Shown: positions 1 to 9,333 of the stretch, one piece after another
How the letters are laid out: every line of letters begins with the position of its first letter
Position numbering within the stretch: position 1 is the first letter of the stretch
DNA from: Pseudomonas sp. P5_109
GTDB lineage: Bacteria > Pseudomonadota > Gammaproteobacteria > Pseudomonadales > Pseudomonadaceae
Direction of reading: 5' to 3'
DNA length: 64,000 nucleotides
Assembly (NCBI RefSeq): GCF_034009455.1
Contig: NZ_CP125380.1
Span: forward strand, 5,283,501 to 5,347,500
Notes under the pieces: model-generated
The model's input: the letters and a program-made list of their open reading frames with translations, nothing else
What the model was told of the DNA's origin: nothing
Database searches by the model: none
Made by a program: the position numbers and the translations under genes

Positions 1-111
1 ATTTTCCTGCAGTCGCAAGAGTCGGAATTTTTAAGCAGCTCGAATTTACTTCATTCCCGCTGAACTTGATTGGCAAGGTCAATCCACTGCATTTTCGACA
101 AGGAAAAAGAC

Positions 112-264
112 ATGGGCACAATACTGATCATCATTCTGATCCTGTTACTGATCGGTGGTTTACCGGTCTTCCCGCACTCCAGAAGTTGGGGTTATGGCCC
201 GTCCGGAATCATCGGCGTCGTATTGGTGGTGCTATTGATCCTGCTCTTGCTCGGCAGGATATGA
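112..264 (+). CDS. DUF3309 family small membrane protein
   Basis: A 50-residue, almost entirely hydrophobic protein. It starts MGTILIIILI, has a second hydrophobic stretch at the C-terminus (GVVLVVLLILLLLG), and between them carries the polar turn PHSRSWGYGPSG that is typical of DUF3309. It should sit in the inner membrane as a hairpin of two short helices. The start at 112 was chosen because AGGAAAAAG precedes it and the family begins with MGT; an upstream in-frame ATG at 70 would add a non-conserved polar extension. Function is unknown in the family. It stands alone and is followed by a strong terminator. Confidence 0.85.
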   Translation: MGTILIIILILLLIGGLPVFPHSRSWGYGPSGIIGVVLVVLLILLLLGRI

Positions 265-297
265 ACGTCTGACAAGCAGATAGAAACCAGCGAAAAA

Positions 298-332
298 AAC
301 GATGCCAGTCAGTCAATCTGACTGGCATCGTT
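298..332. terminator. Bidirectional terminator between DUF3309 and DUF1552 genes
   Basis: Perfect 15-bp inverted repeat (arms 298-312 and 318-332, loop TCAAT), with an A-run on the left and TGTTTTGATT on the right. It can therefore stop both the rightward DUF3309 transcript and the leftward DUF1592-DUF1552 transcript. Confidence 0.85.
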
Positions 333-340
333 GTTTTGAT

Positions 341-1705
341 TCATACGTTAGTGAATATTCCGCTGAGGGGATCGATATTGCCTTCATAAGGCACGCTGGT
401 TCCGGCGGCCTTGGCTACTGTTGCCCAAATACGCTGCATGTCGACGAAATTCTTGCCGATCACCGGATTCCCCGCGTGGTGCTTACGATCGGCTTGCGAC
501 GTAACGTTGAAGTACCGTCCTGAACCGTCCCCGCTTTTTAATAATCCGCTCGCGCCTCCCATTAATAACATCGGCATATCGACCATGTGCTCAGGGGCTC
601 CATCGGCCATTTCGCTGGTGAGAATGACGAGTGTATGTTGGAGCAGATTGTCGCTGGGCACGTGCGGGTCCTGGTACCTGGCCAGTTCATCCATAAACAG
701 TTTGATCTGCTTGACGTACCATTTCCGTGTTCCACTCCAGGGCTCCACCCCGGCGTAACGATGTGCACACTCATGGGGATTCTTGGTGGAAGTGACATCA
801 ACGATATTGAGCGACTCCGCCGAGCGCCCGATCTGAAGGGTGGCGACCCGGGTTATCCCGCAACCCAGGGCGGTGGCCACCACTTTGTGATGATCAGCCT
901 GGATGCGGGTACGGTGCACTGCCGATCGGTAATCCAGGGGCTCGAGCGTCACAGGCTCACATGCCCCCACGGGCGGCCGTGTTTCCTCCAGGTCCTTGAT
1001 GACCTGCTCCACCGAGTCGAGATGGGTATCAAGCTTTTGCCGCTCTCCGGCAGAAAGCTTGACTCTGAGCTCCTGGATATCCACCAGGGATGCCTCCAGC
1101 AGCGCACCGGCCCCAGGCTGTAGTGCGCCCCGAGCCTGAGCGGGCGACTTGAACAACGATTCAGCCATCAACATGGGGTCACGGTAGGGGGTACGAATCG
1201 CACTTCCCTGAAACGACACAAACCAGGGCGTTCCATCGATTCCGGCGTGGGGGCCGGCAAACAGACTTCGGTGGGACGGCTCAGTGCCCGGCAACGCTTG
1301 CCCCAGCAACACGTCAATAGACGATTGACTCTTTTCGCTATCACGCAATACCCAGTTCCAGCCATTATGACCCTCGTTCCCCGGCCCCAGAATAATCCCG
1401 CGCAGGTACAACGACTGGTTGCGATAGGCGGCCAGCTCTGAACTGACTTCATTCAGCGTAAAGGCAGTGGTATCCATCCCCTGTGCAGTGGGATGCCACA
1501 ATCCGCGCCCATCACCAAAACCATCGCCATTGTAGGAGTCCACCGCCAGTCCATCGGGGATCACCGCAAACACGACCTTCAACCTGGCTTGCTCGGATTG
1601 CCCCGCCAGTGCCATTCGCGCTAATCCGAATTGGGTCAACGGACCAAAAATACTCGTCGCAGCCAGACCCGCAAGAAAGCGTCGACGACTTTTCAAAATG
1701 CCCAT
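341..1705 (-). CDS. DUF1552 family exported protein (Tat signal)
   Basis: A 454-residue protein with a twin-arginine signal at the N-terminus (SRRRFLAGLAA, then a hydrophobic stretch), so it should be exported folded. The body contains family-type blocks: LYLRGIILGPGNEGHNGWN near residue 100, DHHKVVATALGCGITRVATL in the middle, and DNLLQHTLVILTSEMADG followed by HHAGN near the end. DUF1552 is related in style to DUF1501 proteins, and its activity is not established. It lies 2 bp after the stop codon of the DUF1592 gene, with SD GAGAGGAAC inside that gene's end, so the pair is probably translationally coupled. In Planctomycetes and Myxobacteria DUF1552 is also typically paired with DUF1592-type proteins. 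Confidence 0.85.
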   Translation of the reverse strand: MGILKSRRRFLAGLAATSIFGPLTQFGLARMALAGQSEQARLKVVFAVIPDGLAVDSYNGDGFGDGRGLWHPTAQGMDTTAFTLNEVSSELAAYRNQSLYLRGIILGPGNEGHNGWNWVLRDSEKSQSSIDVLLGQALPGTEPSHRSLFAGPHAGIDGTPWFVSFQGSAIRTPYRDPMLMAESLFKSPAQARGALQPGAGALLEASLVDIQELRVKLSAGERQKLDTHLDSVEQVIKDLEETRPPVGACEPVTLEPLDYRSAVHRTRIQADHHKVVATALGCGITRVATLQIGRSAESLNIVDVTSTKNPHECAHRYAGVEPWSGTRKWYVKQIKLFMDELARYQDPHVPSDNLLQHTLVILTSEMADGAPEHMVDMPMLLMGGASGLLKSGDGSGRYFNVTSQADRKHHAGNPVIGKNFVDMQRIWATVAKAAGTSVPYEGNIDPLSGIFTNV

Positions 1706-1707
1706 GA

Positions 1708-4700
1708 TCAGTTCCTCTCGGTCTTGTAGATGAACGCCTTGGAGGTACCCAGAGTTCGCAACATTTCTGCCAGGGACCCTGAGGTTTTCAAACCATCGGC
1801 AAGCGCTTTCACGGTCCCCGAGGTCGAGGCATCGGATTTGGTACCGAATACAAACCGGAAGTAACTGTCGGCCATGCAGAACTGAGATGCCGGATGACGT
1901 GGAATTATTCGGGCAATATCCCGAACGTCGTTGATATGTTCGGTTCCGGTCGAAGTGATAAACGGACCGGAGGCGTCGATCGGCATGATTTGTGGATACA
2001 GGTCGTAGTTGTAGGCGTTTTCCAAGGTGCGATAACGGCCGGCCGCATCGTAGTTCTGTGACGCTGCCCCGGTGTCATTCATGAATTGATGGCATTGCCA
2101 GCAACGCCCGTTTGAAGCATGTTCGCCGTTTACCAGATCCCAGTATTCTCGGGTGGTAATTGCCCGGGTTGGAAGCTTAGGGCCTTCAGGTTGGGCCTCC
2201 ACCGGGGCACCGAATTCACGGCAGAACATCTGCTCACGCACCATGATTCCACGCTTGACCAATGAAGTGCTCACCAAGTCTGACGTGGCAGCTTGAGTCA
2301 GCCCCAGATGCAACAACCCTCCCCGTTTTTCGTCCACCACGACCTTTTGCATCGTGCTGCCCGTGACACCGCCGATTCCATAATGCGCGGCCAGGTCCTG
2401 ATTCAAATAGGTGTAACCAGGGTTGAACAACTCACTCAGGGTTCCCGAGTTCAGCAACATGTTTTTGCTCAGCAAATACTGCTCCTGGGCCATGAGTTCG
2501 ATCATGTGTTTGCTCAGCCCCGGTTTTTCCTGCACGCCCCGAGCGGTCTTGACGTAGTAGCTGACGAATCGATTGAACTGCTCGATGCCGCGATCCGTTT
2601 GCATCATTCGCTCAACCTCTGCAGAGATCTGTTGTGAGGTCCGCAGTTCATTACGCTGCGCCTTGGCCAGCAGCTCAACATCCGGCGTCGTGCCCTCGAA
2701 CGCGTAAGAGAGCGCAGTCGCTACCTCGAACGGCGTCAACTCGTACACGTTGTTTGCCAAGGCTGTCGCCGCCCCCAGTTCAGAACGATAGAGAAAGATC
2801 GGCGACATCATCAGAGCCGTGACTACAGCCGGTGCCCCTTGCTCGTCGAGGATTTTCTGGTAACGCAACCGCTCGGCGTCAGTCAAAGGCCGTCGGAACA
2901 ACTGATAACCCAGTGAGGTGACCAGATCGATGCCTGTCCGGGAGGTTGCCAGCGTTCTCAACCGCGATGGCGAAACCTTTTCTGCCACCGACAATGCCAT
3001 GTCGTAAAACAGTTTGACGTCCTCTGCCTGCAGAACGCCCATGTTCGCTTCCCCTGGGTACTTGAAGTCTTTTTCGGACTTGTCGGCCGGCAGCTTCTCG
3101 GGATTGACTTCGACACCCAGAATGTCCCAGACGGTGACGGCATACTCACTTGGCGTCAGCAATCGCAACTGCCGCGCGCCATAGGATTCGCCCTGATCCA
3201 GGTAAGGTTTCCAGACGACGTCGAACAAGTGATTACTGATTTCCGTCGCACAGGTTGTGTCGCAATGCCCTGAAACCGGCATGGTCTTGATTTGTCTGAC
3301 CAGCGCGTCCCGACCCGCCACGCTCCAGAGCAAGGCCTTGCTCGCACTGTTGAAGTACTCGACCGCATGGCACTTGGTACAGGCCCCCGCCAAGACCGCT
3401 TCGCCCAGGCGCTCGACATGTTGGTAAGTTATGACGGGTAGTTGCCGGTCCTGACTGGACTCATCAATCACCACAGTCTCCAGTTCCGGCTCCGGCTTTT
3501 CCTTCGAGTAAAACGGGTAGATAACCTTGTATTTGCCGTAGTCGAGGATCAGCGTCGTAGTCCCGCCCCACGGAATGTTCATGACCTGTGGCTGAGCATT
3601 GCTCTGGGCCTCGTTGACCAGGGTGATGTGCCATTGGCCATCGGTGACAGAAGCAGGTTTAGCCGGTGCCTGGATCGTAATCTTGACCTCAACCTTGATC
3701 GGCCGCTCGCGGTAACGCTGGATAATCGTATGAGTCTTGTTGGTTTCCGATAGCGTGAAGGATGTGTTGCGCACCTCGGGAATCCAGTTTTTCACATCAT
3801 TCAACCGCAACTGATACTCACCATACGGCAACCCCTTGAGAACCAGCGCGGACTCATTGTCTGACGGATTCCATGACATTTGCACCAGCCGGCTATTGCC
3901 ATCGGGGGCAATCAGAAAACCGCTGATCATTTCGTCTTCCAGGCCGGGGGGTGCCAGCATTGGACGTAACGTCAATTCGGTCTGTGGCAACCCGGTTGCG
4001 TCATAGCGCACGCGATAGATGACCCCGGCGACATCGTCGCTGATCAACAGGCTGCCGTCCGCCAGCTCAAGAAACTCGACGGGGCGCCCAATGCACGAGT
4101 TGTCCAGGCAATAGACATCAAACCGATCCGGGTCCTGCACAAATCCATTGATCAGCGGGATCTGGTTGACCACTCGGGTACCACCCTGGATGGTCAGCAT
4201 TTGTATGTCCATGCCTGGACGGGTGGTGGAGCCCGCACCATGCACGGCAACCAGCAAATGCTGGGTATCGGCAGCGGCCGGGTAACCTGACCAGAACTTG
4301 ACCCCGAGCGGCGCCGTATTGGTACCCGACTCAAACGCTGCCGGCACATAATCAGCGGGGTTGATCTGCTCGAGCGACTTGTCGGACACAATGGCCCCGG
4401 GCACCAGCGGTGGCTGGATCACACCCGGGTTCTGGTACTCCTCCTGGGTGAATCCGGGCGTGTCCTTGCCAAACCGATAAGGCACGCCGAAATGCAATCC
4501 GGGGCTCCGGATAAAGTTGACCTCGTCAGGGTTGGGGAAGCCTTGGCGATTATTGTCACTGAACCATATTTTGCCGTCCTTGGGGTTCCAGTCGAAGCCG
4601 ACAGAGTTACGCACCCCCGTGGCCAGAATCTCGGACGCCCCCGTTTCCAGGGAGTAGCGCAAGACCGTCCCATAGCGCTTGTCAGCAGGAATCATGCACA

Positions 4701-5811
4701 AGTTGCACGGAATGCCGACCGCCGTATAAACCCATTTGTCTAATGGATCCAGTGGATTGAAGCGCAAGGGGTGTTTCATGTGCCAGATGCGAGTGTTCGA
4801 ACCGGACGACAGAGGGGGCAAGGGAAACAAGTTGTCGTCTGCCGGAAATTTTAAAACCAGTTCGGGTTTTGGGTCTTTGTAATGATCGTCCGCGTTACGC
4901 AAGCGATACAGACCACCCGTGGTCGAGTAATACAGATCACCGTTGCGATACGCCACGCCATGAGGCTCTTCCAGGCCGCTGGCAATGACATGAATGCCCG
5001 TCGGTTTACCGGCCCCATCCAGCGGCAGTGCGTAGATCATGTCGCCGATTTTTCCGTCATAGACGTACGAAGGGATTGCACTGGAGCCGACATACAATAC
5101 GTTCTTGCCCATGGCCATCTGCCTGGGTTGAATAAGACCCTGGGCAAACAGCTCGATCTTTATCCCCGGCAAACCACTGAGCTTGCTCACATCCACCGGT
5201 GGACGATACTTCACCGTCACGGCTTGCTCTGCCCCTTGCGCCTCTTTGAACGTGACAATGCGTGGCGTGTTCAGCGGGATGTATCCATCAGCGCTGTTCA
5301 TCACCAATTGGTAGTCGCAGGCTTTCAGATTATCGAGGTGGATCGTTTCGCTGGCCTTCGCGCTGATGGAAATCTCTTCGGCCTTGCAGCGCAAAGTCCC
5401 GGTGAGCATCTGATCAGCGCGAGCGACACCGGGCACCGCCGGTTTCAGCGGTGCTTTGCCGCTAAGGGTGGAAAAGCTCAGCGTTAGCCGATTGCCCTCG
5501 AAGCCGCCGCATTCACCGAGCTCCTTCCAGGCGTCTTTCCAGTGGTTGGTTGGAAGGAGTGGCTCGTAGGACGGTTGCCGGCACCATTGCCAACTGCCGA
5601 CACCCAGCGGTGCCTCGTCATCTTTCCAGCATTCAAACTGCTGGCCGGCGTGCTGTACCTGTTGCCCTTGTTCATAGGGCGTGTCCTTCTCATAAGCGGG
5701 TGCGGTACAGGACCGAGGTGAGGGAGCTGACTCTGCTGTTCTGGTCAATACCGCTAGCACCACCAGACACGCGAGCCACAGCATACGAAGCACACCGACA
5801 GACTTGTTCAT
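1708..5811 (-). CDS. Exported multidomain protein: CBM5/12-like + sorbosone-dehydrogenase-like propeller + c-type haem + DUF1587/1595/1592/1588/1585
   Basis: A 1367-residue secreted protein. Domains in order: Sec signal peptide (about 1-28); a chitin-binding-like module (about 35-105, YEQGQQVQHAGQQFECW followed by conserved Trp); a glucose/sorbosone-dehydrogenase-like beta-propeller (about 205-600, with GVRNSVGFDWNP and PDEVN); a first CXXCH haem site CTKCH at 811-815; DUF1587 (LTPSEYAVTVWDILGV), DUF1595 (LFRRPLTDAERLRYQ), DUF1592 and DUF1588 in the C-terminal third; a second CXXCH, CWQCH, at 1237-1241; and a C-terminal DUF1585-like tail. The layout suggests a periplasmic or extracellular redox enzyme acting on a polymer or sugar, but substrate and reaction are unknown. 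It heads an operon with the DUF1552 gene. The SD is GAGG, 8 nt before the ATG. Confidence 0.85.
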   Translation of the reverse strand: MNKSVGVLRMLWLACLVVLAVLTRTAESAPSPRSCTAPAYEKDTPYEQGQQVQHAGQQFECWKDDEAPLGVGSWQWCRQPSYEPLLPTNHWKDAWKELGECGGFEGNRLTLSFSTLSGKAPLKPAVPGVARADQMLTGTLRCKAEEISISAKASETIHLDNLKACDYQLVMNSADGYIPLNTPRIVTFKEAQGAEQAVTVKYRPPVDVSKLSGLPGIKIELFAQGLIQPRQMAMGKNVLYVGSSAIPSYVYDGKIGDMIYALPLDGAGKPTGIHVIASGLEEPHGVAYRNGDLYYSTTGGLYRLRNADDHYKDPKPELVLKFPADDNLFPLPPLSSGSNTRIWHMKHPLRFNPLDPLDKWVYTAVGIPCNLCMIPADKRYGTVLRYSLETGASEILATGVRNSVGFDWNPKDGKIWFSDNNRQGFPNPDEVNFIRSPGLHFGVPYRFGKDTPGFTQEEYQNPGVIQPPLVPGAIVSDKSLEQINPADYVPAAFESGTNTAPLGVKFWSGYPAAADTQHLLVAVHGAGSTTRPGMDIQMLTIQGGTRVVNQIPLINGFVQDPDRFDVYCLDNSCIGRPVEFLELADGSLLISDDVAGVIYRVRYDATGLPQTELTLRPMLAPPGLEDEMISGFLIAPDGNSRLVQMSWNPSDNESALVLKGLPYGEYQLRLNDVKNWIPEVRNTSFTLSETNKTHTIIQRYRERPIKVEVKITIQAPAKPASVTDGQWHITLVNEAQSNAQPQVMNIPWGGTTTLILDYGKYKVIYPFYSKEKPEPELETVVIDESSQDRQLPVITYQHVERLGEAVLAGACTKCHAVEYFNSASKALLWSVAGRDALVRQIKTMPVSGHCDTTCATEISNHLFDVVWKPYLDQGESYGARQLRLLTPSEYAVTVWDILGVEVNPEKLPADKSEKDFKYPGEANMGVLQAEDVKLFYDMALSVAEKVSPSRLRTLATSRTGIDLVTSLGYQLFRRPLTDAERLRYQKILDEQGAPAVVTALMMSPIFLYRSELGAATALANNVYELTPFEVATALSYAFEGTTPDVELLAKAQRNELRTSQQISAEVERMMQTDRGIEQFNRFVSYYVKTARGVQEKPGLSKHMIELMAQEQYLLSKNMLLNSGTLSELFNPGYTYLNQDLAAHYGIGGVTGSTMQKVVVDEKRGGLLHLGLTQAATSDLVSTSLVKRGIMVREQMFCREFGAPVEAQPEGPKLPTRAITTREYWDLVNGEHASNGRCWQCHQFMNDTGAASQNYDAAGRYRTLENAYNYDLYPQIMPIDASGPFITSTGTEHINDVRDIARIIPRHPASQFCMADSYFRFVFGTKSDASTSGTVKALADGLKTSGSLAEMLRTLGTSKAFIYKTERN

Positions 5812-6110
5812 GAAGCGAGCCTCACTCGTCAGCCAAGTGTTTCAACCCATCGGACAAATCTGCAGATTCAGTGTCCTGCGGCGAACCACCTGAACCGAAG
5901 TGGCGGGCTGAAAAATGCCAAGCCAACCCCGGCGTTTCGATTGGAATGTCTTCCAATGCGGTTCCACTGCATGACCAAGACATGGCTCGAAAGCCATAGA
6001 GACAGGAACGGCAGACACTCATCCTTGCGACACTGCCCGCTCGCAACGTCGCTGTTGCAAACGTTGGAACAGATACCCGAAGCACCTGTATGAAATACCC
6101 ACACTCCAAG

Positions 6111-6142
6111 GGTGTCTACTGTCAAAGTTGACAGGTATCACC
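6111..6142. promoter_or_regulatory. 32-bp dyad upstream of the DUF1592-DUF1552 operon
   Basis: Imperfect palindrome GGTG-N4-CTGTCAA-AG-TTGACAG-N4-CACC, with a perfect inner 7-bp repeat (6119-6125 and 6128-6134). It contains TTGACA on both strands. There is no T-run, so it looks like an operator or promoter element rather than a terminator. It is the only clear structure in the 370-bp gap 5812-6180, where I saw no convincing gene. Which regulator binds is unknown. Confidence 0.45.
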
Positions 6143-6175
6143 CTCGAGTGCGGTACATCGCCACCCGGCAGGCAT

Positions 6176-6215
6176 AAAAAAATCCGATGCCAGTGCAGGC
6201 ATCGGATTCTGATTT
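6176..6215. terminator. Terminator downstream of the LTA-synthase-like gene
   Basis: An 11-bp inverted repeat (6181-6191 and 6198-6208, loop AGTGCA). An A-run on its left gives a U-tract for the leftward transcript, and GATTTTTTG on its right could also stop rightward transcription. Confidence 0.8.
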
Positions 6216-6255
6216 TTTGTTGCCTGAGATCAGGCAGCAAGGCCTGACGGAGTAC

Positions 6256-8349
6256 TTAGTCCGGCTTGCCGTCAATCACACCGGCAGTATTGTCCAGCAG
6301 GCTCTTGGTCGCCGTTTGCAGGAACGATTCGAGCTTGAGTTTCAACTCGGCGGTACGCGGCGCATCAGCAATGATTTCGGCGCGAGGATTGGCACCCAAT
6401 TCATACCGATACAACTTCGGCGCCATGTCTTTGTCTTTCGGCAGGACCAGAATCTGGTCGGCGGTGAGGATAGCCGTAGTCTGCTCACTGCCCGATGGCT
6501 TGATCACACCAATGCCGGCGTCGCCTTCCGGCAGATTGAGCAGGTCGCGCCCCCAGCACTGATGACGCACTTCGCCACCGATGCGGCCCATGATGGTCGG
6601 CACGATGTCGATCTGGGTGCCCACCGTGTGGTCACGCTGGCCGAACTTTTCCTGGATGCCCGGCGCGATCATCAGCATCGGCACGTTGAAGCGGCCCAGG
6701 TCCATTTCGGTGATCTGCTGTTCGTTACCAAAGCCGTGGTCACCGACGATGACAAACAGGGTTTCCTTGAAGTACGGCTCCTTGCGGGCCTTTTCAAAGA
6801 ACTGGCCCAGTGCCCAATCCGAGTAACGCATGGCGGTCAGGTGTTCGTTCAGGCTGCCACGATCGGTCACGCGCTCGACCGGCAATGGCGTCGGCAAGGC
6901 GTAAGGCGTGTGGTTGGACAGGGTTTGCAGCAAGGCATAGAACGGCTTGCCGTTTTCCCTTGCCTTGAGCTCGACCAGGCCGCGGTCGAACATGTCCTGG
7001 TCAGACACGCCCCAGGTCGGATCGGAGAACACCGGATTCACGTAATCGTTACGGCCGATGAAGTTGGTCATACCCTGGTTGCTGAAGAACCCCGACTGGT
7101 TGTCCCAGGCGAAATCGCCGTTGTAGACATACACGTCGTCGAAGTCACGGGCACTGAGCAACTGCGGCAAACCGGACAGCTTGTGGCTGCCTTCCGGGGT
7201 CTGCATCAGGTATTCGAAACCCGGCAGGTTCGGGAAGCAGGCCATGGTGGCGAACATGCCCTGGTGGGTATGGGTGCCGTTGGAGAAGAAGCGGTCGAAC
7301 AGCAAGCCCTCCTTCGACAGCTTGTCGAGGTACGGCGTGATGTTGCCCGGCCCGCCCAGCGCGCCGACCGAGTGACCGGCCATGCTTTCCATCAGGATCA
7401 CAACGACGTTCTTGATCGGCAGGGTCTTGTCGGCTGGCGGCGTGTAATCGCGACGTACCGCCGCGGTGTCGACATCCACCAGTTTGTCGGCCGGCACTAC
7501 CAGCATGTCACGCACCACTTGCTGGGCTTGTGGCTGTGGCAGGGTCGCCTTCCAGATATTGTCGCGATCCTCGGACATCCGGCTCTTGGCAGCCGCTACC
7601 AGCGACAGCGTGCCGTTGAGGCCCAACTGGTTGGCGAAGTTCGAGTCGGTGGTATAGACGTCACCCCAACGCAGCGGCGGGCCCTGGCGCAGGGTGCCAC
7701 GCGCGGCGACCACGCAGATCAGCAAGCACACCACGAATACCCCGATGCGCGCATACCACGGGGCAATCTGCCGCGTGCCGATGCTGCCGCCACTGAAAGG
7801 GCCACGAGGGCGGGTCGCACGGTCCGCGCCCTTGAAGGCGAGACTCAGGATCCAGGTGCCCACGGCCCAGGCCAGCAGGTAACGAACCACCGGGAAACCG
7901 TACCAGAGCATGCTCATCACGGTCTTCGGATCTTCCTTGACGTACTGGAAGACCAGGCCGTTGAGGCGCTGGTGGAACTCACGGTAGAAGTCCATTTCCA
8001 TCAGGCCCAGGAACAGCGCAATGCTGGAAACGATCGTCAGCCAGAGGCGGAACAGTCCGCGTGCCACCATGGCCCGGGCGCTGAACAATGCCAGCAGCAA
8101 CGGAATACTGAGATAGACCACCAGACGCAGGTCGAAACGCAGACCGTTGGCGAATGCCTCGAGGAAGGTCGATGCCGGTGTGTCGAGGATCATCGAGCGG
8201 TTGTAAACCAGCAGCGCGACGCGCAGCAGGCTGAACATGACCATCATGACCAGGGCACACAACAGCGTGTAGGCCAGATGCGATTTGACGGTCGGTTGCA
8301 GCAGGCGACTAGAAGCTCGCTGCTGATTCAGGGCGTCCGGGATTGCCAT
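6256..8349 (-). CDS. LTA synthase family membrane sulfatase / phosphoglycerol-transferase-like protein
   Basis: A 697-residue inner-membrane protein. The N-terminal 170 or so residues hold about five hydrophobic helices (LCALVMMVMFSLL, LVVYLSIPLLLALFSAR, LTIVSSIALFLGLM and others). A periplasmic alkaline-phosphatase/sulfatase-fold domain follows, with metal-site motifs: the VVVILMES block (E321-S322), NGTHTHQG around the nucleophile region, and VGDHGFGNE (D537-H538). In Gram-positives the family makes lipoteichoic acid; Gram-negative relatives move phosphoglycerol or phosphoethanolamine onto glucans or lipids, so a cell-envelope head-group transferase is the likely role. It is monocistronic, with a terminator after it. 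The exact substrate cannot be read from the sequence. Confidence 0.85.
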   Translation of the reverse strand: MAIPDALNQQRASSRLLQPTVKSHLAYTLLCALVMMVMFSLLRVALLVYNRSMILDTPASTFLEAFANGLRFDLRLVVYLSIPLLLALFSARAMVARGLFRLWLTIVSSIALFLGLMEMDFYREFHQRLNGLVFQYVKEDPKTVMSMLWYGFPVVRYLLAWAVGTWILSLAFKGADRATRPRGPFSGGSIGTRQIAPWYARIGVFVVCLLICVVAARGTLRQGPPLRWGDVYTTDSNFANQLGLNGTLSLVAAAKSRMSEDRDNIWKATLPQPQAQQVVRDMLVVPADKLVDVDTAAVRRDYTPPADKTLPIKNVVVILMESMAGHSVGALGGPGNITPYLDKLSKEGLLFDRFFSNGTHTHQGMFATMACFPNLPGFEYLMQTPEGSHKLSGLPQLLSARDFDDVYVYNGDFAWDNQSGFFSNQGMTNFIGRNDYVNPVFSDPTWGVSDQDMFDRGLVELKARENGKPFYALLQTLSNHTPYALPTPLPVERVTDRGSLNEHLTAMRYSDWALGQFFEKARKEPYFKETLFVIVGDHGFGNEQQITEMDLGRFNVPMLMIAPGIQEKFGQRDHTVGTQIDIVPTIMGRIGGEVRHQCWGRDLLNLPEGDAGIGVIKPSGSEQTTAILTADQILVLPKDKDMAPKLYRYELGANPRAEIIADAPRTAELKLKLESFLQTATKSLLDNTAGVIDGKPD

Positions 8350-8627
8350 GTCGTTTTAGGACCCATTGGAAGTTGAAGTTTCAAAAATACAGCTGCGCCT
8401 TGCCCTCTTTTCGGCCCGTATAAGGCCTGGGGGTTTGCGCGGTGCGCAAATGTTGCACGATCGAAGGCAGCATTGCCATTGATTACTACCCGCATCCCGA
8501 CTGTTTCATCCTGCACTCGGGAATACGCAACGTGTTGCGGGAGAGCCGGCGAATTGTCTTGGAGATCGGGTGAAAATTTCGTGCAACGCATATTCGGAAA
8601 CAAATTAAAGCACCCTGCCCTGTCAAA

Positions 8628-8658
8628 AACGCAAACGCCCCGAACCGGTCGGGGCGCT
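8628..8658 (-). terminator. Terminator after the START-domain gene
   Basis: Perfect 8-bp GC-rich repeat (8636-8643 and 8649-8656, loop ACCGG). On the minus strand it is followed by TTTGCGTTTTTG. It closes the YkgJ-START transcript. The rest of the 337-bp gap 8350-8686 should hold the promoter of the LTA-synthase-like gene, but I could not pick it with confidence. Confidence 0.7.
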
Positions 8659-8686
8659 GCGAAGTCACCTTGAAAGCACCACGCCC

Positions 8687-9292
8687 TTACTTCTCGGCGC
8701 GTTCCTTGAGGGCTTTGAGGGTATTGAACGGGGCATCCACCACGAACTTGTTGGCCACCATCGACGGCACGCTGCCGCCCGGTTCGGTGTGCACCTGATA
8801 GGTCACTTCGATCTGGTCGCCCTTGGGTACGAACTTCCAGAAACCGTCGACCTTGGCGACCCGGACGAAGCCTTTTTCTTCAGGAATGTACTTCGGTACG
8901 CCTTCGAGCTTGCGGGTCACGCTGCCATCGGCACCTTCGGTGGTAGTGACGTGCAGCACCGAATCACGCGGAGTAACCGGCCATGGGGTGTTGAACTGAG
9001 TGTAAGTCCAGCTCTGGTCACCTTCGTGCTTGAGCAGCTTCTGGGTTTTGCATTCGTGAATCCAGGCGCAGGCTCCGGACACGTCTTCCTGCAACGCACG
9101 CAGCTTGGCCATGGTGGTTTTCATCAGCGTGACGCCCTGGTAAGCCTTGTAGTCGGACCCGGCCACTTCACTCAGGGAGATCTTGATGCCGTCTTCGTCT
9201 TTTTTGACTTTCCAGTCTTCGGCCTGGGCCGTCGAGGTAGCCAGCACAACCGTCAAACCACACAGCACAGCCATACGATGCAGCGAACCCAT
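8687..9292 (-). CDS. START domain-containing exported protein
   Basis: A 201-residue protein with a signal peptide (MGSLHRMAVLCGLTVVLATSTAQA) followed by one START lipid-transfer-like domain: EDWKVKKDEDGIKISLSEV, a central PWPVTPRDSVLHV block, and a C-terminal helix VDAPFNTLKALKERAEK. It should be periplasmic and may bind a hydrophobic ligand, but the ligand is unknown. The start at 9292 was preferred over upstream in-frame codons because AAGGAATAAG precedes it and it puts the signal sequence at the N-terminus. It follows the YkgJ gene by 41 bp on the same strand. Confidence 0.85.
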   Translation of the reverse strand: MGSLHRMAVLCGLTVVLATSTAQAEDWKVKKDEDGIKISLSEVAGSDYKAYQGVTLMKTTMAKLRALQEDVSGACAWIHECKTQKLLKHEGDQSWTYTQFNTPWPVTPRDSVLHVTTTEGADGSVTRKLEGVPKYIPEEKGFVRVAKVDGFWKFVPKGDQIEVTYQVHTEPGGSVPSMVANKFVVDAPFNTLKALKERAEK

Positions 9293-9333
9293 AGTCTTAT
9301 TCCTTATTGTTGAAGTTCCGTTCGTTGTACACA

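Noticed and set aside
5822..6125. Small minus-strand frames upstream of the DUF1592 gene
   Set aside because: No SD, no hydrophobic or domain features, and two overlapping frames are equally open; treated as leader DNA.
6187..8376. 729-codon open frame on the plus strand
   Set aside because: Opposite the LTA-synthase-like gene; His/Gln/Arg-rich shadow peptide without domains or SD.
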